Positions 27,073 through 35,556 of a stretch of 64,000 bases of DNA are shown here, piece by piece; positions within the stretch are counted from its first letter, which is position 1; each line of letters starts with the position of its first letter. Below the pieces are notes generated by a model, which was not told the origin of the DNA, did not search any database, and was given only the letters and a program-made list of their open reading frames with translations. The stretch lies in assembly GCA_963721305.1 (NCBI GenBank), contig CAVRIR010000004.1:248001-312000 (forward strand), in the 5' to 3' direction. A program made the position numbers and the translations under genes. This stretch comes from DATAES01 sp963721305 (GTDB lineage: Bacteria; Actinomycetota; Acidimicrobiia; Acidimicrobiales; JACDCH01).

Positions 27073-27381
27073 ATGGCGAAGCCGGAGAAGCGTCGAGTAC
27101 AGGGCAGCGGTGGTCGGACGACCCCGCGCGGAGGCCCGACGAAGACGCCGAAGGCGGCGACCGCACAGGAGCCGTCCGGTCGCTACACCCCGCCGATCCC
27201 CCGTGACGTCAAGGTCAGCCCCATGTGGGTGCCGATCCTCATGTTCGTCTTCCTCGGCGTCGGCACCATGCTCATCCTCGTGAACTACACGGGCGTGGTC
27301 TGGAACACCAGCAACTGGGTCCTGCTCGGCGGGCTCGGCTGCATCCTCGCGGGGATCATCACCGCCACGCAGTATCACTGA
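27073..27381 (+). CDS. crgA: Cell division protein CrgA
   Basis: A 102-residue membrane protein with a basic, Pro/Thr-rich cytoplasmic N-terminus, the SGRYTPPIPRD segment, then two helices: MWVPILMFVFLGVGTMLILV and NWVLLGGLGCILAGIITATQ, separated by a short loop with NYTGVVW. This is the DUF881-neighbour CrgA layout found only in actinobacteria, where it recruits division and wall-synthesis proteins. ATG 27073 (MAKPEKRR) is preferred to the upstream start at 27028. Confidence 0.92.
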   Translation: MAKPEKRRVQGSGGRTTPRGGPTKTPKAATAQEPSGRYTPPIPRDVKVSPMWVPILMFVFLGVGTMLILVNYTGVVWNTSNWVLLGGLGCILAGIITATQYH

Positions 27382-27504
27382 GGTTGCGGATCCGTCGCTC
27401 AGGTGGCGATTGAGTTACAACGGTGTGACTCTCCCCAACCCTCTCCACATCCTGTGGAAAACGACGGGCAAGCCGATGGTGGGACGAGTTGGGCCGATCG
27501 GAGC

Positions 27505-27759
27505 TCATTCGATCGGCGCGACGAGGTCCATGTCCTCCTGGCAGTGGCGAGGCGGTTCAGGAACTTCGTCGTTGGCGGCCGTCATCCGGACCTCGGTACC
27601 GCAGATCGAGCACCGGTAGCGCAGCCGGACCCGCCGCAGCTCGCCGGGCGGTGGCGGCTCCGGGACCGGGCGGACCAGGCCCCCGAGCATCATGGCGCCG
27701 ACCTTCCAGATCAGCAGCCCAGCGACGATCGCGACGCCGATCTTGAGGACCATGAACAT
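27505..27759 (-). CDS. Small membrane protein with zinc-ribbon motif
   Basis: An 84-residue protein starting at ATG 27759 after GGCGGCGAG. One N-terminal helix (VLKIGVAIVAGLLIWKVGAM), a Pro-rich linker, then YRCSICGTEVRM and PRHCQEDMDLV, giving Cys-x2-Cys plus His-Cys as a probable zinc site. Similar single-helix ribbon proteins lie near division and lipid genes in actinobacteria; function unknown. It follows thiolase on the same strand, with a copy of the dispersed repeat between them. Confidence 0.7.
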   Translation of the reverse strand: MFMVLKIGVAIVAGLLIWKVGAMMLGGLVRPVPEPPPPGELRRVRLRYRCSICGTEVRMTAANDEVPEPPRHCQEDMDLVAPIE

Positions 27760-27815
27760 CTCGCCGCCATTGTGGCGTCGACCACCGCGGCTGCGCGCCG
27801 CGGCGCTGGTCCAGC

Positions 27816-27877
27816 TGCGTTCCCCGGCCACGCAGACCGCGGCGTGTAGCCGCTGCTCCGCCTGGTGGCTCCGTCGG
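27816..27877. repeat. Diverged single copy of the 90-bp repeat
   Basis: This stretch matches the first two-thirds of the unit tandemly repeated at 32266-32499, with a 3-base insertion and a few substitutions. It keeps the hairpin CGGCCACGC ... GCGTGTAGCCG. It lies just past the thiolase stop codon, in the opposite orientation relative to its neighbouring gene compared with the tandem array. Confidence 0.7.
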
Positions 27878-27878
27878 G

Positions 27879-29084
27879 CTACAGGCGCTCGATGATGGTG
27901 GCGTTGGCCAGGCCGCCGCCTTCGCACATCGTCTGGAGGCCGTATCGGCCGCCGGAGCGCTCGAGCTCGTTGACCAGGGTGGCCATGAGCTTGGCGCCGG
28001 AGCATCCGAGCGGGTGACCGAGGGCGATGGCGCCGCCGTTGACGTTCACCTTGCTCATGTCGGGATGCAGCTCCTTCTCCCACGCGAGCACGACGGATGC
28101 GAACGCCTCGTTGATCTCGGTGAGGTCGATGTCGGCCATCGACAGCTTCGCCTTCTCGAGGACCTTCTCGGTCGCCGGGATCGGGCCGGTGAGCATCGTG
28201 ACGGGATCCACGCCGGCGAGGGCGAAGTTCACGAACCGGGCCCTCGGGGTGAGGCCGAGCTGGTGGGCCCGCTCCTCGCTCATGATCAGAACCGCGGCCG
28301 CGCCGTCGGTGATCTGCGACGAGTTGCCGGCCGTGACCTTGCCGTCGGGCTTGAAGGCCGGCTTGAGGGCGGCGAGGGTCTCGGCGGTCGTGCCGGGGCG
28401 GATGCCCTCGTCCGCCGTGACGAGGTCGCTCGACTCGATGACCTTGCGAGTCTCCTTGTCGAGGCGCTTCTCGACCACGGGGACGATCTCGCGCTCGAAC
28501 CGGCCTTCGTGGGTCGCCTGCTCGGCCAGCTGCTGGCTGCGGGCGCCGAACTCGTCGAGATCCTGGCGGGACAGGCCCCACTTGTCGGCGATCAGCTCGG
28601 CCGAGATGCCCTGCGGGACGAGGCCGCCGACGTCGGCGTAGCGGCGCCCGACAGTCTCACCGAACGGGATGCCGTACGAGCCGTCGCCCATCGACGCACC
28701 CATCGGGACGAGGCTCATCACCTCGACACCGGCGGCGACCACGATGTCGTAGGCGCCGGCGATGACGCCCTGCGCCGCGAAGTGGGCCGATTGCTGCGAC
28801 GAGCCGCACTGGCGGTCGACCGTCGTGGACGGGACCGACTCGGGGAACCCGGCGGCGAGCACGGCGTTGCGGCCGATGTTCACGGCCTGGGCGCCCACCT
28901 GCATGACGCAGCCCATGATCACGTCGTCGATCTGGGCCGGATCGAGGTTGTTCCGCTCCACCAGCGCCTTGAGCGTCTCGGCGGCGAGGTCGGCCGGATG
29001 CCAGCCCGACAGCTTCCCGTTGCGCTTTCCGCCCGCGGTGCGGACGGCGTCGACAATGACAGCGGTGGTACCGGTGCTTGCCAT
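27879..29084 (-). CDS. Acetyl-CoA acetyltransferase / thiolase
   Basis: A 401-residue thiolase. Active-site Cys in TTVDRQCGSSQQSAHF, the DEGIRPGTTAETLAALKPAF loop, NEAFASVVLAWEKEL, the catalytic GGAIALGHPLGCSGAK His, and the second Cys in TMCEGGGLANATII are present, so it should be active in beta-oxidation or acetoacetyl-CoA formation. ATG 29084 follows AAGGAGCC. A perfect 20-bp palindrome 26 bases upstream suggests control by a TetR-type lipid regulator. An acyl-CoA synthetase lies 1.5 kb away on the other strand. Confidence 0.93.
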   Translation of the reverse strand: MASTGTTAVIVDAVRTAGGKRNGKLSGWHPADLAAETLKALVERNNLDPAQIDDVIMGCVMQVGAQAVNIGRNAVLAAGFPESVPSTTVDRQCGSSQQSAHFAAQGVIAGAYDIVVAAGVEVMSLVPMGASMGDGSYGIPFGETVGRRYADVGGLVPQGISAELIADKWGLSRQDLDEFGARSQQLAEQATHEGRFEREIVPVVEKRLDKETRKVIESSDLVTADEGIRPGTTAETLAALKPAFKPDGKVTAGNSSQITDGAAAVLIMSEERAHQLGLTPRARFVNFALAGVDPVTMLTGPIPATEKVLEKAKLSMADIDLTEINEAFASVVLAWEKELHPDMSKVNVNGGAIALGHPLGCSGAKLMATLVNELERSGGRYGLQTMCEGGGLANATIIERL

Positions 29085-29109
29085 GGGGTTGGCTCCTTCT
29101 CGGTGGTCG

Positions 29110-29129
29110 ACTTGACCGGACGGTCAAGT
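29110..29129. promoter_or_regulatory. Perfect palindromic operator upstream of thiolase
   Basis: ACTTGACCG-GA-CGGTCAAGT is a perfect 9-bp inverted repeat with a two-base centre. TetR regulators of fatty-acid genes in actinobacteria often bind GACCGnnCGGTC-type sites. It lies between divergent thiolase and histidine-kinase genes and could control either. No regulator gene is adjacent. Confidence 0.7.
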
Positions 29130-29217
29130 CTGACGTTGGCTGCTCTGGGCGGTCAAACAGCAGGGGACGGTTGCCGATTCCAATCGGTCGCCAGGGAAGA
29201 CTGGGAGCGTGGTTTCG

Positions 29218-30411
29218 ATGGATCTGGTCGAAAGCGATGCCGTGGCTCGCCTCCAGCGAATCCTCGAGGCGCAAGCGGTGCTCGCCCGCGTCGCGTCGGA
29301 GCTGGGACCGGACCTCGACCTCGACGAGGTGCTGAGCACCGTGATCGAGGCGATGCGGAAGCTCATCGACTTCCGCGGCGGCACCGTCCAGCTCGTCGAC
29401 GAGCGCGGCGTGTACGTCGCGGCCGCGGACCCGCCGCTCGATCCCGACGTCATCGCCCTGCGCATCCCGATCGGGCAAGGACTGTCCGGTCGAGTGATCG
29501 CGACGGGCCAGCCCGTGCTGTCGTCGGATCTCGACGACGACGATCGCGTGATCCCGAAGGTCCGCTCGACGGGCAGCAACGCAGAGATCCGCAGCTACCT
29601 CGCCGTACCACTCGTGTGCCTCGGGGAGACGATCGGGGCGCTGCAGATCGATGCCACGGAGTCGGACGCGTTCGACACGGACGACGTCACCTTGCTGGAA
29701 GGCCTCGCCGCGCAAGTGGCCGCCGTCGTCGAGAGCGCACGCCGGTTCGCACTTGTCGTCGAGCTCGAGCGGTTGAAGCACGACTTCATCGCGCGCGTCT
29801 CGCACGAGCTGCGCACGCCTCTCACCATCGTCGAAGGCTTCATCACGATGATGCTCGAGAACGACGCTCTGTCCGACGACGACCGCCGCGACATGTTGAT
29901 GCGGTGCAACGCGGCAACGGCCCGGCTCGATCGCCTCGTCGAAGAGCTGATCATGCTGGCCCGGTTCGCGACCGGCGTCGTCACCGTCCATCCGACGCCC
30001 ACATCGATGGCGCAGCTCCTCGACGCCGTCGCGACCGCGGCCTCCGATCCAAACCTCGTCGAGATCGACTGCTCGCAGAACCTGACGCTGACCATCGATC
30101 CCGAGCTCGTCAAGCGACTGCTCGGACTGCTCGTCGACAACGCGCTCAAGTACGGCGGCGGCGCTCGCATCAAGGTCGCCGATGCCGGCCGGACGGTCGA
30201 GGTCGCCGACGACGGACCCGGGATCGGCGACGACGTGAAGCGGTCGATCTTCGAGTTGTTCACCCGAGGACGGGGCACAACCGACGTGCCCGGCCTTGGT
30301 CTCGGACTACCGATGGCTCGCGCGCTCGCCGCCGCGGTGGGCGCGGAGCTCGCCATCGACGACGGTGTGCCGCACGGCACCGTGGTCCGGGTCGCGTTCA
30401 CTGCACGGTGA
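29218..30411 (+). CDS. GAF-domain sensor histidine kinase
   Basis: A soluble kinase of about 397 residues. Residues 20-180 form a GAF domain (LDEVLSTVIEAMRKLIDFRG, RIPIGQGLSGRVIATGQPVL, SYLAVPLVCLGETIGALQID). The H-box is DFIARVSHELRTPLTIVEGF, the N-box LVDNALKYGGG, with G1 VADDGPGIGDD and G2 GLGLGLPMAR. No membrane helix, so the signal is cytoplasmic. ATG 29218 is preferred over GTG 29209 because GGGAG lies at a proper distance from the ATG. No response regulator is adjacent; the PhoB-type regulator is 25 kb away. Confidence 0.9.
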   Translation: MDLVESDAVARLQRILEAQAVLARVASELGPDLDLDEVLSTVIEAMRKLIDFRGGTVQLVDERGVYVAAADPPLDPDVIALRIPIGQGLSGRVIATGQPVLSSDLDDDDRVIPKVRSTGSNAEIRSYLAVPLVCLGETIGALQIDATESDAFDTDDVTLLEGLAAQVAAVVESARRFALVVELERLKHDFIARVSHELRTPLTIVEGFITMMLENDALSDDDRRDMLMRCNAATARLDRLVEELIMLARFATGVVTVHPTPTSMAQLLDAVATAASDPNLVEIDCSQNLTLTIDPELVKRLLGLLVDNALKYGGGARIKVADAGRTVEVADDGPGIGDDVKRSIFELFTRGRGTTDVPGLGLGLPMARALAAAVGAELAIDDGVPHGTVVRVAFTAR

Positions 30412-30448
30412 GTCATGATGGCAGGGCAGGCGAGCAAGGGGTTGTGAC

Positions 30449-32263
30449 ATGGCGCAGATGACCTGTGAGGACATCGACCGCATCGTCGAGGGCAAGACCG
30501 TCGCCTCCGCCTTCGTGCAGACCGTCGCCGCCCATCGCGAACGCGTCGCGTTGCGTGAACGGCACGCCGACGGCGGCTGGTCCGAGTGGACCTACGGCGA
30601 CTACGCGAACAACGTCGCTGGCGCGGCGGCCGGCCTTCGCGCGCTCGGCGTCGGGCCAGGCGACCGCGTCGTACTTATGATGCGCAACCTCGCGGCGTTC
30701 CACATGCTCGACATGGCGGTCGTGTTCTGCGGTGCGACACCGATCTCCATCTACAACTCGTCGTCACCGGAGCAGGTCGCGTATCTCGTCGGACACTGTG
30801 GAGCGAAGCTCGGCATCGCCGAGGATGCCGGCTACCTCGAACGCTTCCTCAAGGTCCGCGACGAGTTGCCCTCGCTCGACCGACTCGTGATCGTCGACGA
30901 CGAAGACGACATCGCCGGGCCCGACGTGACCCGGTTCGGCGAACTCGTCCACGCGCACGGTGCGATCGATCTCGCCGATGCCGCTGCTTCCGTGCGTCCG
31001 GACATGCTCGCGACCGTCATCTACACATCAGGTACAACGGGTCCGCCGAAGGGCGCAATGCTGTCGCACTACAACGCGATGTGGACTGCGGAAAGCCTTC
31101 GTCAGGCGTTCGGCGAGGAGATCGATCTCGCCGGGTACCGCCTGGTGTCCTACCTCCCCATGGCGCACATCGCCGAGCGCATGTCGAGTCACTACATGCA
31201 GGCGATCAACGGCTACGAGGTCACCGCGTGTCCTGACTTCGCTCAGCTCTCGTCCTATCTCCGCGAGGTGCGACCGAACATCATCTTCGGGGTGCCGCGC
31301 GTGTGGGAGAAGATGCACGCGGGCGTCATGGCCGCGATCTCGGCTGACGAGACGAAGGCCAAGCAGTTCGCCGACGGTGTCGAAGCGGCCAAGCCGATCT
31401 CGGTGGCGCGCGCGTGGGGGCGTTCGTCGGCCGAGCAGGACGCGACGTGGAACTTCCTTCAGGAGGTCGCGTTCGGTCCCGTCAAGAACACGCTCGGACT
31501 CGACCAGGTTCGTTTCGCGATCTCCGGTGCCGCGCCGATCAATCGAGAGCTGCTCGAGTGGTACAACGCGGTCGGGATACCGCTATCGGAGATCTACGGC
31601 ATGTCTGAGTCGTCGGGTCCGATGACGTGGGCTCCCGTGAAGATCAAGCCGGGCACCGTCGGTCCCGCCATTCCCGGCTGCGATGTCGTGCTCGCCGATG
31701 ACGGTGAGGTCATCTGCCGCGGCGGCAACGTGTTCGAGGGCTACCTCAACGATCGAGAGAAGACCGACGAGTCGCTGATCGACGGTTGGCTGCACTCGGG
31801 CGACATCGGCCTTCTCGACGCCGACGGCTTCCTGAAGATCATCGATCGCAAGAAGGAGCTGATCATCACCGCGGGCGGCAAGAACATCAGCCCCGCCAAC
31901 CTCGAGGCGGCACTCAAGTCCATCCCCCTCGTGGGGCAAGCGTGCGCCATCGGTGACCAGCGCCCGTTCGTGGCCGCGCTCGTCGTGCTGGATCCTGAAG
32001 CCGCGGAGGCATGGGCCGGGGCGCACGAAGTCGCCTACGCATCGCTGGACGAACTGGCCGAGAACCCCGGCATCGTGGCCGAGATCGAGCGGGGCGTAGC
32101 CGAGGCGATGCGCCCGTTCAACCACACCGAGCAGGTGAAGAAGGTCAGGATCCTGGGCAACGAGTGGCTGCCCGACTCGGAGGAGTTGACGCCGACGTCG
32201 AAGCTCAAGCGCCGCGGCATCCACGCCAAGTTCGCGGCCGAGATCGAGGCCTTGTACTCGTAG
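30449..32263 (+). CDS. Long-chain acyl-CoA synthetase
   Basis: A 604-residue adenylate-forming ligase that activates fatty acids. AMP-binding core ATVIYTSGTTGPPKGAMLSH, A5 motif EIYGMSESSGPMTW, A7 GWLHSGDIGLLD and A8 IIDRKKELIITAGGKNISPA with the catalytic Lys region near the C-terminus (LTPTSKLKRRGI). It belongs to the FadD15-like group by length and ASGxxK-free layout. ATG 30449 follows AAGGGG. With the nearby thiolase it suggests fatty-acid activation and degradation. A 90-bp tandem repeat starts two bases after its stop. Confidence 0.93.
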   Translation: MAQMTCEDIDRIVEGKTVASAFVQTVAAHRERVALRERHADGGWSEWTYGDYANNVAGAAAGLRALGVGPGDRVVLMMRNLAAFHMLDMAVVFCGATPISIYNSSSPEQVAYLVGHCGAKLGIAEDAGYLERFLKVRDELPSLDRLVIVDDEDDIAGPDVTRFGELVHAHGAIDLADAAASVRPDMLATVIYTSGTTGPPKGAMLSHYNAMWTAESLRQAFGEEIDLAGYRLVSYLPMAHIAERMSSHYMQAINGYEVTACPDFAQLSSYLREVRPNIIFGVPRVWEKMHAGVMAAISADETKAKQFADGVEAAKPISVARAWGRSSAEQDATWNFLQEVAFGPVKNTLGLDQVRFAISGAAPINRELLEWYNAVGIPLSEIYGMSESSGPMTWAPVKIKPGTVGPAIPGCDVVLADDGEVICRGGNVFEGYLNDREKTDESLIDGWLHSGDIGLLDADGFLKIIDRKKELIITAGGKNISPANLEAALKSIPLVGQACAIGDQRPFVAALVVLDPEAAEAWAGAHEVAYASLDELAENPGIVAEIERGVAEAMRPFNHTEQVKKVRILGNEWLPDSEELTPTSKLKRRGIHAKFAAEIEALYS

Positions 32264-32265
32264 AC

Positions 32266-32499
32266 TTGCGTTCCCCGGCCACGCAGGCCGCGTGTGGCCG
32301 CTCCTCCGCCTGGCGGCTCCGTCGCTCGCATCGTCGAGCGGTCTTCAGCCCCCAATTGCGTTCCCCGGCCACGCAGGCCGCGTGTGGCCGCTCCTCCGCC
32401 TGGCGGCTCCGTCGCTCGCATCGTCGAGCGGTCTTCAGCTCCCAATTGCGTTCCCCGGCCACGCAGGCCGCGTGTGGCCGCTCCTCCGCCTGGCGGCTA
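32266..32499 (+). repeat. 90-bp tandem direct repeat, 2.6 units
   Basis: Units begin at 32266, 32356 and 32446 with an exact 90-base period; the first two are nearly identical (a single C/T difference seen) and the third stops at about 32499. Each unit holds a strong hairpin, CGGCCACGC-AGGCC-GCGTGTGGCCG (9-bp stem with a two-base bulge), and a second short one at CCGCCTGGCGG. The array fills the space between acyl-CoA synthetase and ABC-F genes. No run of T follows the hairpins. Confidence 0.85.
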
Positions 32500-32541
32500 A
32501 CCGTTGGCGCGGCGGGCTCTCCGCCCGCCACCATCGATGAC

Positions 32542-34176
32542 GTGTCAGCAACCCTCGTCGCTCGCGGCATCAGCGTCTCGTTCGGAGACCATCTCGTGCT
32601 CGACGAGATCGATCTCGTCGTTGCGCCCCGCGATCGGCTCGGGCTCGTCGCGCCGAACGGGACCGGTAAGTCCACCCTGCTGAAGGTGCTCGCAAGCACG
32701 CTCGTGCCCGACAAAGGTTCCGTCACGCTCGCGCCGCCGACCGCCACCGTCGGCTACCTGCCCCAGGAGCCCGAGCGCCGACGGGGTGAGACGGTGCGTT
32801 CGTTCCTGGCCCGGCGCACGGGAGTCACCGCCGCGCAGCTCGAGCTCGACCGCGCCACTGCCGCGATCGCGGAGGCGGAGCCGGATGCGGACCATCGCTA
32901 CGACCTCGCCCTGTCACGCTGGCTGGCACTCGGTGCGGCCGATCTCGACGCGCGCATCGGCCCGGTCTGGGCGGACCTCCGCCAGTCAGAAGCGCTCCTC
33001 GACCAGGACACGACGACGCTGTCCGGTGGGCAGGCCGCCCGGACGTCGCTGGCCGCGATCCTGCTCTCGCAGTTCGACGTGTTCGTGCTCGACGAGCCGA
33101 CCAACGACCTCGACTTCGCCGGGCTCGCCCGGCTCGAGGACTTCCTCACCGGACTTCCGGGCGGCGCGGTGGTCGTGTCGCACGACCGAGCCTTCCTCGA
33201 ACGGACGATCACCGGCGTGCTCGAGCTCGACGAGCGCACGCACCGAGGCAACCTGTTCGAGGGCGGTTGGGTGGCGTACCTCGACGAGCGCGAGACGGCG
33301 CGGCGGCACGCCGAAGAGGCCTACGCCGACTATGTCGACAAGCGACGCACGCTCGAAGACCGCGGTCGTGAGCAGCGGCAGTGGGCGGTGCAGGGCGCGC
33401 GCAAGTTGACCAAGCGTCCGAAGGACCACGACAAGGCGCAGCGTGACTTCTTCCTGAACCGCACCGAGAAGCAGGCGGCGAAGGTACGCGTCACCGAGAA
33501 GGCGCTCGATCGACTCGACGTCGTCGACAAGCCGTGGGAAGGATGGAACCTGCGGCTCGACATCGCGACTGCGGCCCGATCCGGCGCGGTGGTCGCCCGT
33601 CTGTCCGATGCCGTGGTGCGGCGTGGCGACTTCGTGTTGGGTCCGCTCGACCTCGAGATCGGCTGGGCCGAGCGGGTGGCGGTGCTCGGTCCGAACGGCG
33701 CGGGCAAGACGACGTTGCTCGGAGCGCTGCTCGGGCGAATCCCGCTCGAGTCAGGCACGCAGTGGCTCGGCCCGGGCGTCGTGGTGGGCGAGATCGACCA
33801 GGCGCGCCACCAGTTGTCCGGATCCGAGTCGACGCTCGATGCGTTCGCGCGGGCCAGCGGGCTGTCCCGGCAGCAGGAGGCCCGGTCGCTGCTCGCCAAG
33901 TTCGGCCTCGGACCGGACCATGTCGCGCGTCCCGCATCCTCGCTGTCGCCCGGCGAACGCACACGAGCGGTGCTGGCCCTGTTGATGGCCCGCGGGGTGA
34001 ACTGCCTCGTGCTCGACGAGCCGACGAACCACTTGGACCTGCCCGCGATCGAGCAGCTCGAGCAGGCGCTCGAGACCTTCGAGGGGACCGTCATCCTCGT
34101 GACCCACGACCGGCGACTCCTCGACGCGGTGCGACTGAGTCGCCGGATCGAGGTCGCTACGCTCGCTCGTCGGTGA
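32542..34176 (+). CDS. ABC-F family ATPase
   Basis: A 544-residue soluble protein with two ATPase domains and no membrane helices. Domain 1: Walker A APNGTGKSTLL, signature LSGGQAARTSLA, Walker B VFVLDEPTNDLDF. Domain 2: GPNGAGKTTLL, signature LSPGERTRAVLALL, CLVLDEPTNHLDL. Between them is the charged inter-domain linker (HAEEAYADYVDKRRTLEDRG) that in ABC-F proteins reaches into the ribosome. Role is translation rescue or ribosome-protection resistance; subgroup undecided. Start GTG 32542 lies just after the tandem repeat; its stop overlaps queF (GTGA). Confidence 0.92.
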   Translation: MSATLVARGISVSFGDHLVLDEIDLVVAPRDRLGLVAPNGTGKSTLLKVLASTLVPDKGSVTLAPPTATVGYLPQEPERRRGETVRSFLARRTGVTAAQLELDRATAAIAEAEPDADHRYDLALSRWLALGAADLDARIGPVWADLRQSEALLDQDTTTLSGGQAARTSLAAILLSQFDVFVLDEPTNDLDFAGLARLEDFLTGLPGGAVVVSHDRAFLERTITGVLELDERTHRGNLFEGGWVAYLDERETARRHAEEAYADYVDKRRTLEDRGREQRQWAVQGARKLTKRPKDHDKAQRDFFLNRTEKQAAKVRVTEKALDRLDVVDKPWEGWNLRLDIATAARSGAVVARLSDAVVRRGDFVLGPLDLEIGWAERVAVLGPNGAGKTTLLGALLGRIPLESGTQWLGPGVVVGEIDQARHQLSGSESTLDAFARASGLSRQQEARSLLAKFGLGPDHVARPASSLSPGERTRAVLALLMARGVNCLVLDEPTNHLDLPAIEQLEQALETFEGTVILVTHDRRLLDAVRLSRRIEVATLARR

Positions 34177-34556
34177 CCGATCCCGACGACGAGCTGACGA
34201 TCCTCGGTCGCGAAGTGCGCGGTCCGGTCGACCACCTCGAGACGTTCGCCGCGCCGGAAGCATGCACGCGAGTGCGGTTCACCTCGGACGAGTTGACGTC
34301 CGTGTGCCCGATCACAGGGCAGCCGGACTTCTCCAGTGTCGAGATCGACTACGAGCCGAACCTCCGTTGCATCGAGTCGAAGTCGCTGAAGCTTTACTTG
34401 TGGTCGTTCCGTGATCGTCCGGCGTTCTGTGAGCAACTGGCCGCCGACATCGCCGCGGAGGTCCACCGCGCCGCCGATCCACTTCACGTGCGCGTCACGG
34501 TCACGCAACACACTCGGGGCGGCATCGTCACCGAGGCCACCGCCCAACTCCCGTAG
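34173..34556 (+). CDS. queF: NADPH-dependent preQ0 reductase QueF
   Basis: A 127-residue type I QueF that reduces 7-cyano-7-deazaguanine to preQ1. The active-site Cys is in LTSVCPITGQPDFSSVEIDY; the family-defining segment is CIESKSLKLYLWSFRD, with Glu and His contacts in RVTVTQHTRGGI. The GTG start overlaps the ABC-F stop. It converges on queD, and with queC, queE and queD gives the preQ1 branch of queuosine synthesis; GTP cyclohydrolase I and TGT are not in the window. Confidence 0.95.
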   Translation: MTDPDDELTILGREVRGPVDHLETFAAPEACTRVRFTSDELTSVCPITGQPDFSSVEIDYEPNLRCIESKSLKLYLWSFRDRPAFCEQLAADIAAEVHRAADPLHVRVTVTQHTRGGIVTEATAQLP

Positions 34557-34564
34557 CAGGCGGG

Positions 34565-34921
34565 TCAGGGGCCGCGGTATTCGCAGCCGGAGGTGCAGGT
34601 CTCGCGGACGACGACGCGGGAGAGGCCGGCAAGCGCGGGGGCGAGGCGGTCCCAGATCCAGACGGCGATGCGTTCGCTCGTGGGATTGTCGAGTCCGTCG
34701 ATCTCGTTGAGGTAGCGGTGGTCGAGCGCATCGACCACCGGCGCACACGCGGCGTCGATGTCGGCGAAGTCGACGATCCATCCGGACTCGTCCCCCGGCT
34801 CGCCCTCGACGTACACGGCCACGCGGAAGGAGTGGCCGTGCAGGCGCGCGCACTTGTGGTCCGGCGCGACGGCCGGCAGCCGGTGCGCCGCCTCGAAGGA
34901 CAACTCCTTCCAGATCTCCAT
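34565..34921 (-). CDS. queD: 6-carboxytetrahydropterin synthase QueD
   Basis: A 118-residue tunnelling-fold enzyme of queuosine synthesis. Zinc ligands appear as His in LSFEAAHRLPAV and the pair in CARLHGHSFRVAVYV; the catalytic Cys is in HKCARLHG, and ALDHRYLNEI and NPTSERIAVWIWD are conserved. ATG 34921 is preferred since it overlaps the queE stop (ATGA). It is the last gene of queC-queE-queD. Confidence 0.94.
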   Translation of the reverse strand: MEIWKELSFEAAHRLPAVAPDHKCARLHGHSFRVAVYVEGEPGDESGWIVDFADIDAACAPVVDALDHRYLNEIDGLDNPTSERIAVWIWDRLAPALAGLSRVVVRETCTSGCEYRGP

Positions 34922-35556
34922 CACGGGATGCCGAGGTATTTGTGGGTCTGCATGCTCAGTCGCCACTGCGGATGCGCGAGGCAGTACTCGATGGCCGCGC
35001 TGGTGTTGGCCGCGAGATCGGGTCCGTCCATCGGCTGAAGGAAGAAGTGCGCGAAGTCGAGAGATGCATACCGCTCAGGCGGACCGCCGGCCTGTGGATA
35101 CACGAGCTTCAACTCGTCACCCGACTCGACGACCAGGTCGGCCTCCGCCTTCGGACTCATGCACACCCAGTCGACGCCGGCGGGAATCGGCAGGGTGCCG
35201 TTGGTCTCGATGGCAACGGTGAACCGTCGTGCATGCAGCGCGTCGAGCAGCGGTCCGTCGAGCTGAAGCAACGGCTCACCGCCGGTGCAGACGACGAAAC
35301 GACCTTCGCTCGACACGGCCGGCCATGTCCGCTCGACGTGATCCGCGAGCGCGGCCGCGCCGGCGAACTGCCCGCCGCCCTCGCCGTCGGTACCGACGAA
35401 GTCCGTGTCGCAGAACCGGCACACGGCTGACGCGCGATTGCCTTCGCGGCCGGTCCACAGGTTGCAGCCGGCGAACCGGCAGAACACCGCGGCCCTCCCC
35501 GTGTGCCAACCCTCCCCTTGCAGGGTGGCGAAGACCTCCTTCACCACGTACGTCAT
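34921..35556 (-). CDS. queE: 7-carboxy-7-deazaguanine synthase QueE
   Basis: A 211-residue radical SAM enzyme. MTYVVKEVFATLQGEG starts the protein; the cluster motif is the CxxxCxxxxx-insert-CxxC type in CRFAGCNLWTGRE and AVCRFCDTDFVG. FVVCTGGEPLLQLD binds SAM, IETNGTLPI and VCMSPKAEADL follow. The insert between the second and third Cys matches one QueE subgroup. Start and stop overlap queC and queD by four and one bases. Confidence 0.94.
   Translation of the reverse strand: MTYVVKEVFATLQGEGWHTGRAAVFCRFAGCNLWTGREGNRASAVCRFCDTDFVGTDGEGGGQFAGAAALADHVERTWPAVSSEGRFVVCTGGEPLLQLDGPLLDALHARRFTVAIETNGTLPIPAGVDWVCMSPKAEADLVVESGDELKLVYPQAGGPPERYASLDFAHFFLQPMDGPDLAANTSAAIEYCLAHPQWRLSMQTHKYLGIP

Noticed and set aside
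27447..27465. DnaA box / replication origin near crgA
   Set aside because: Only one weak TGTGGAAAA-like match after TCCACA is present, without a cluster of boxes, dnaA or dnaN. The crgA block is often near the origin, but this window does not show it.
28014..30461. An 815-codon plus-strand open frame across the thiolase and histidine-kinase region
   Set aside because: Its left part is antisense to a complete thiolase and its right part is an out-of-frame read of the kinase; composition is Arg/Gly/Asp-rich, as expected of a GC-rich shadow frame.
32266..32499. CRISPR array
   Set aside because: The whole 90-base unit is repeated with no variable spacers, only 2.6 units exist and no cas genes are near.
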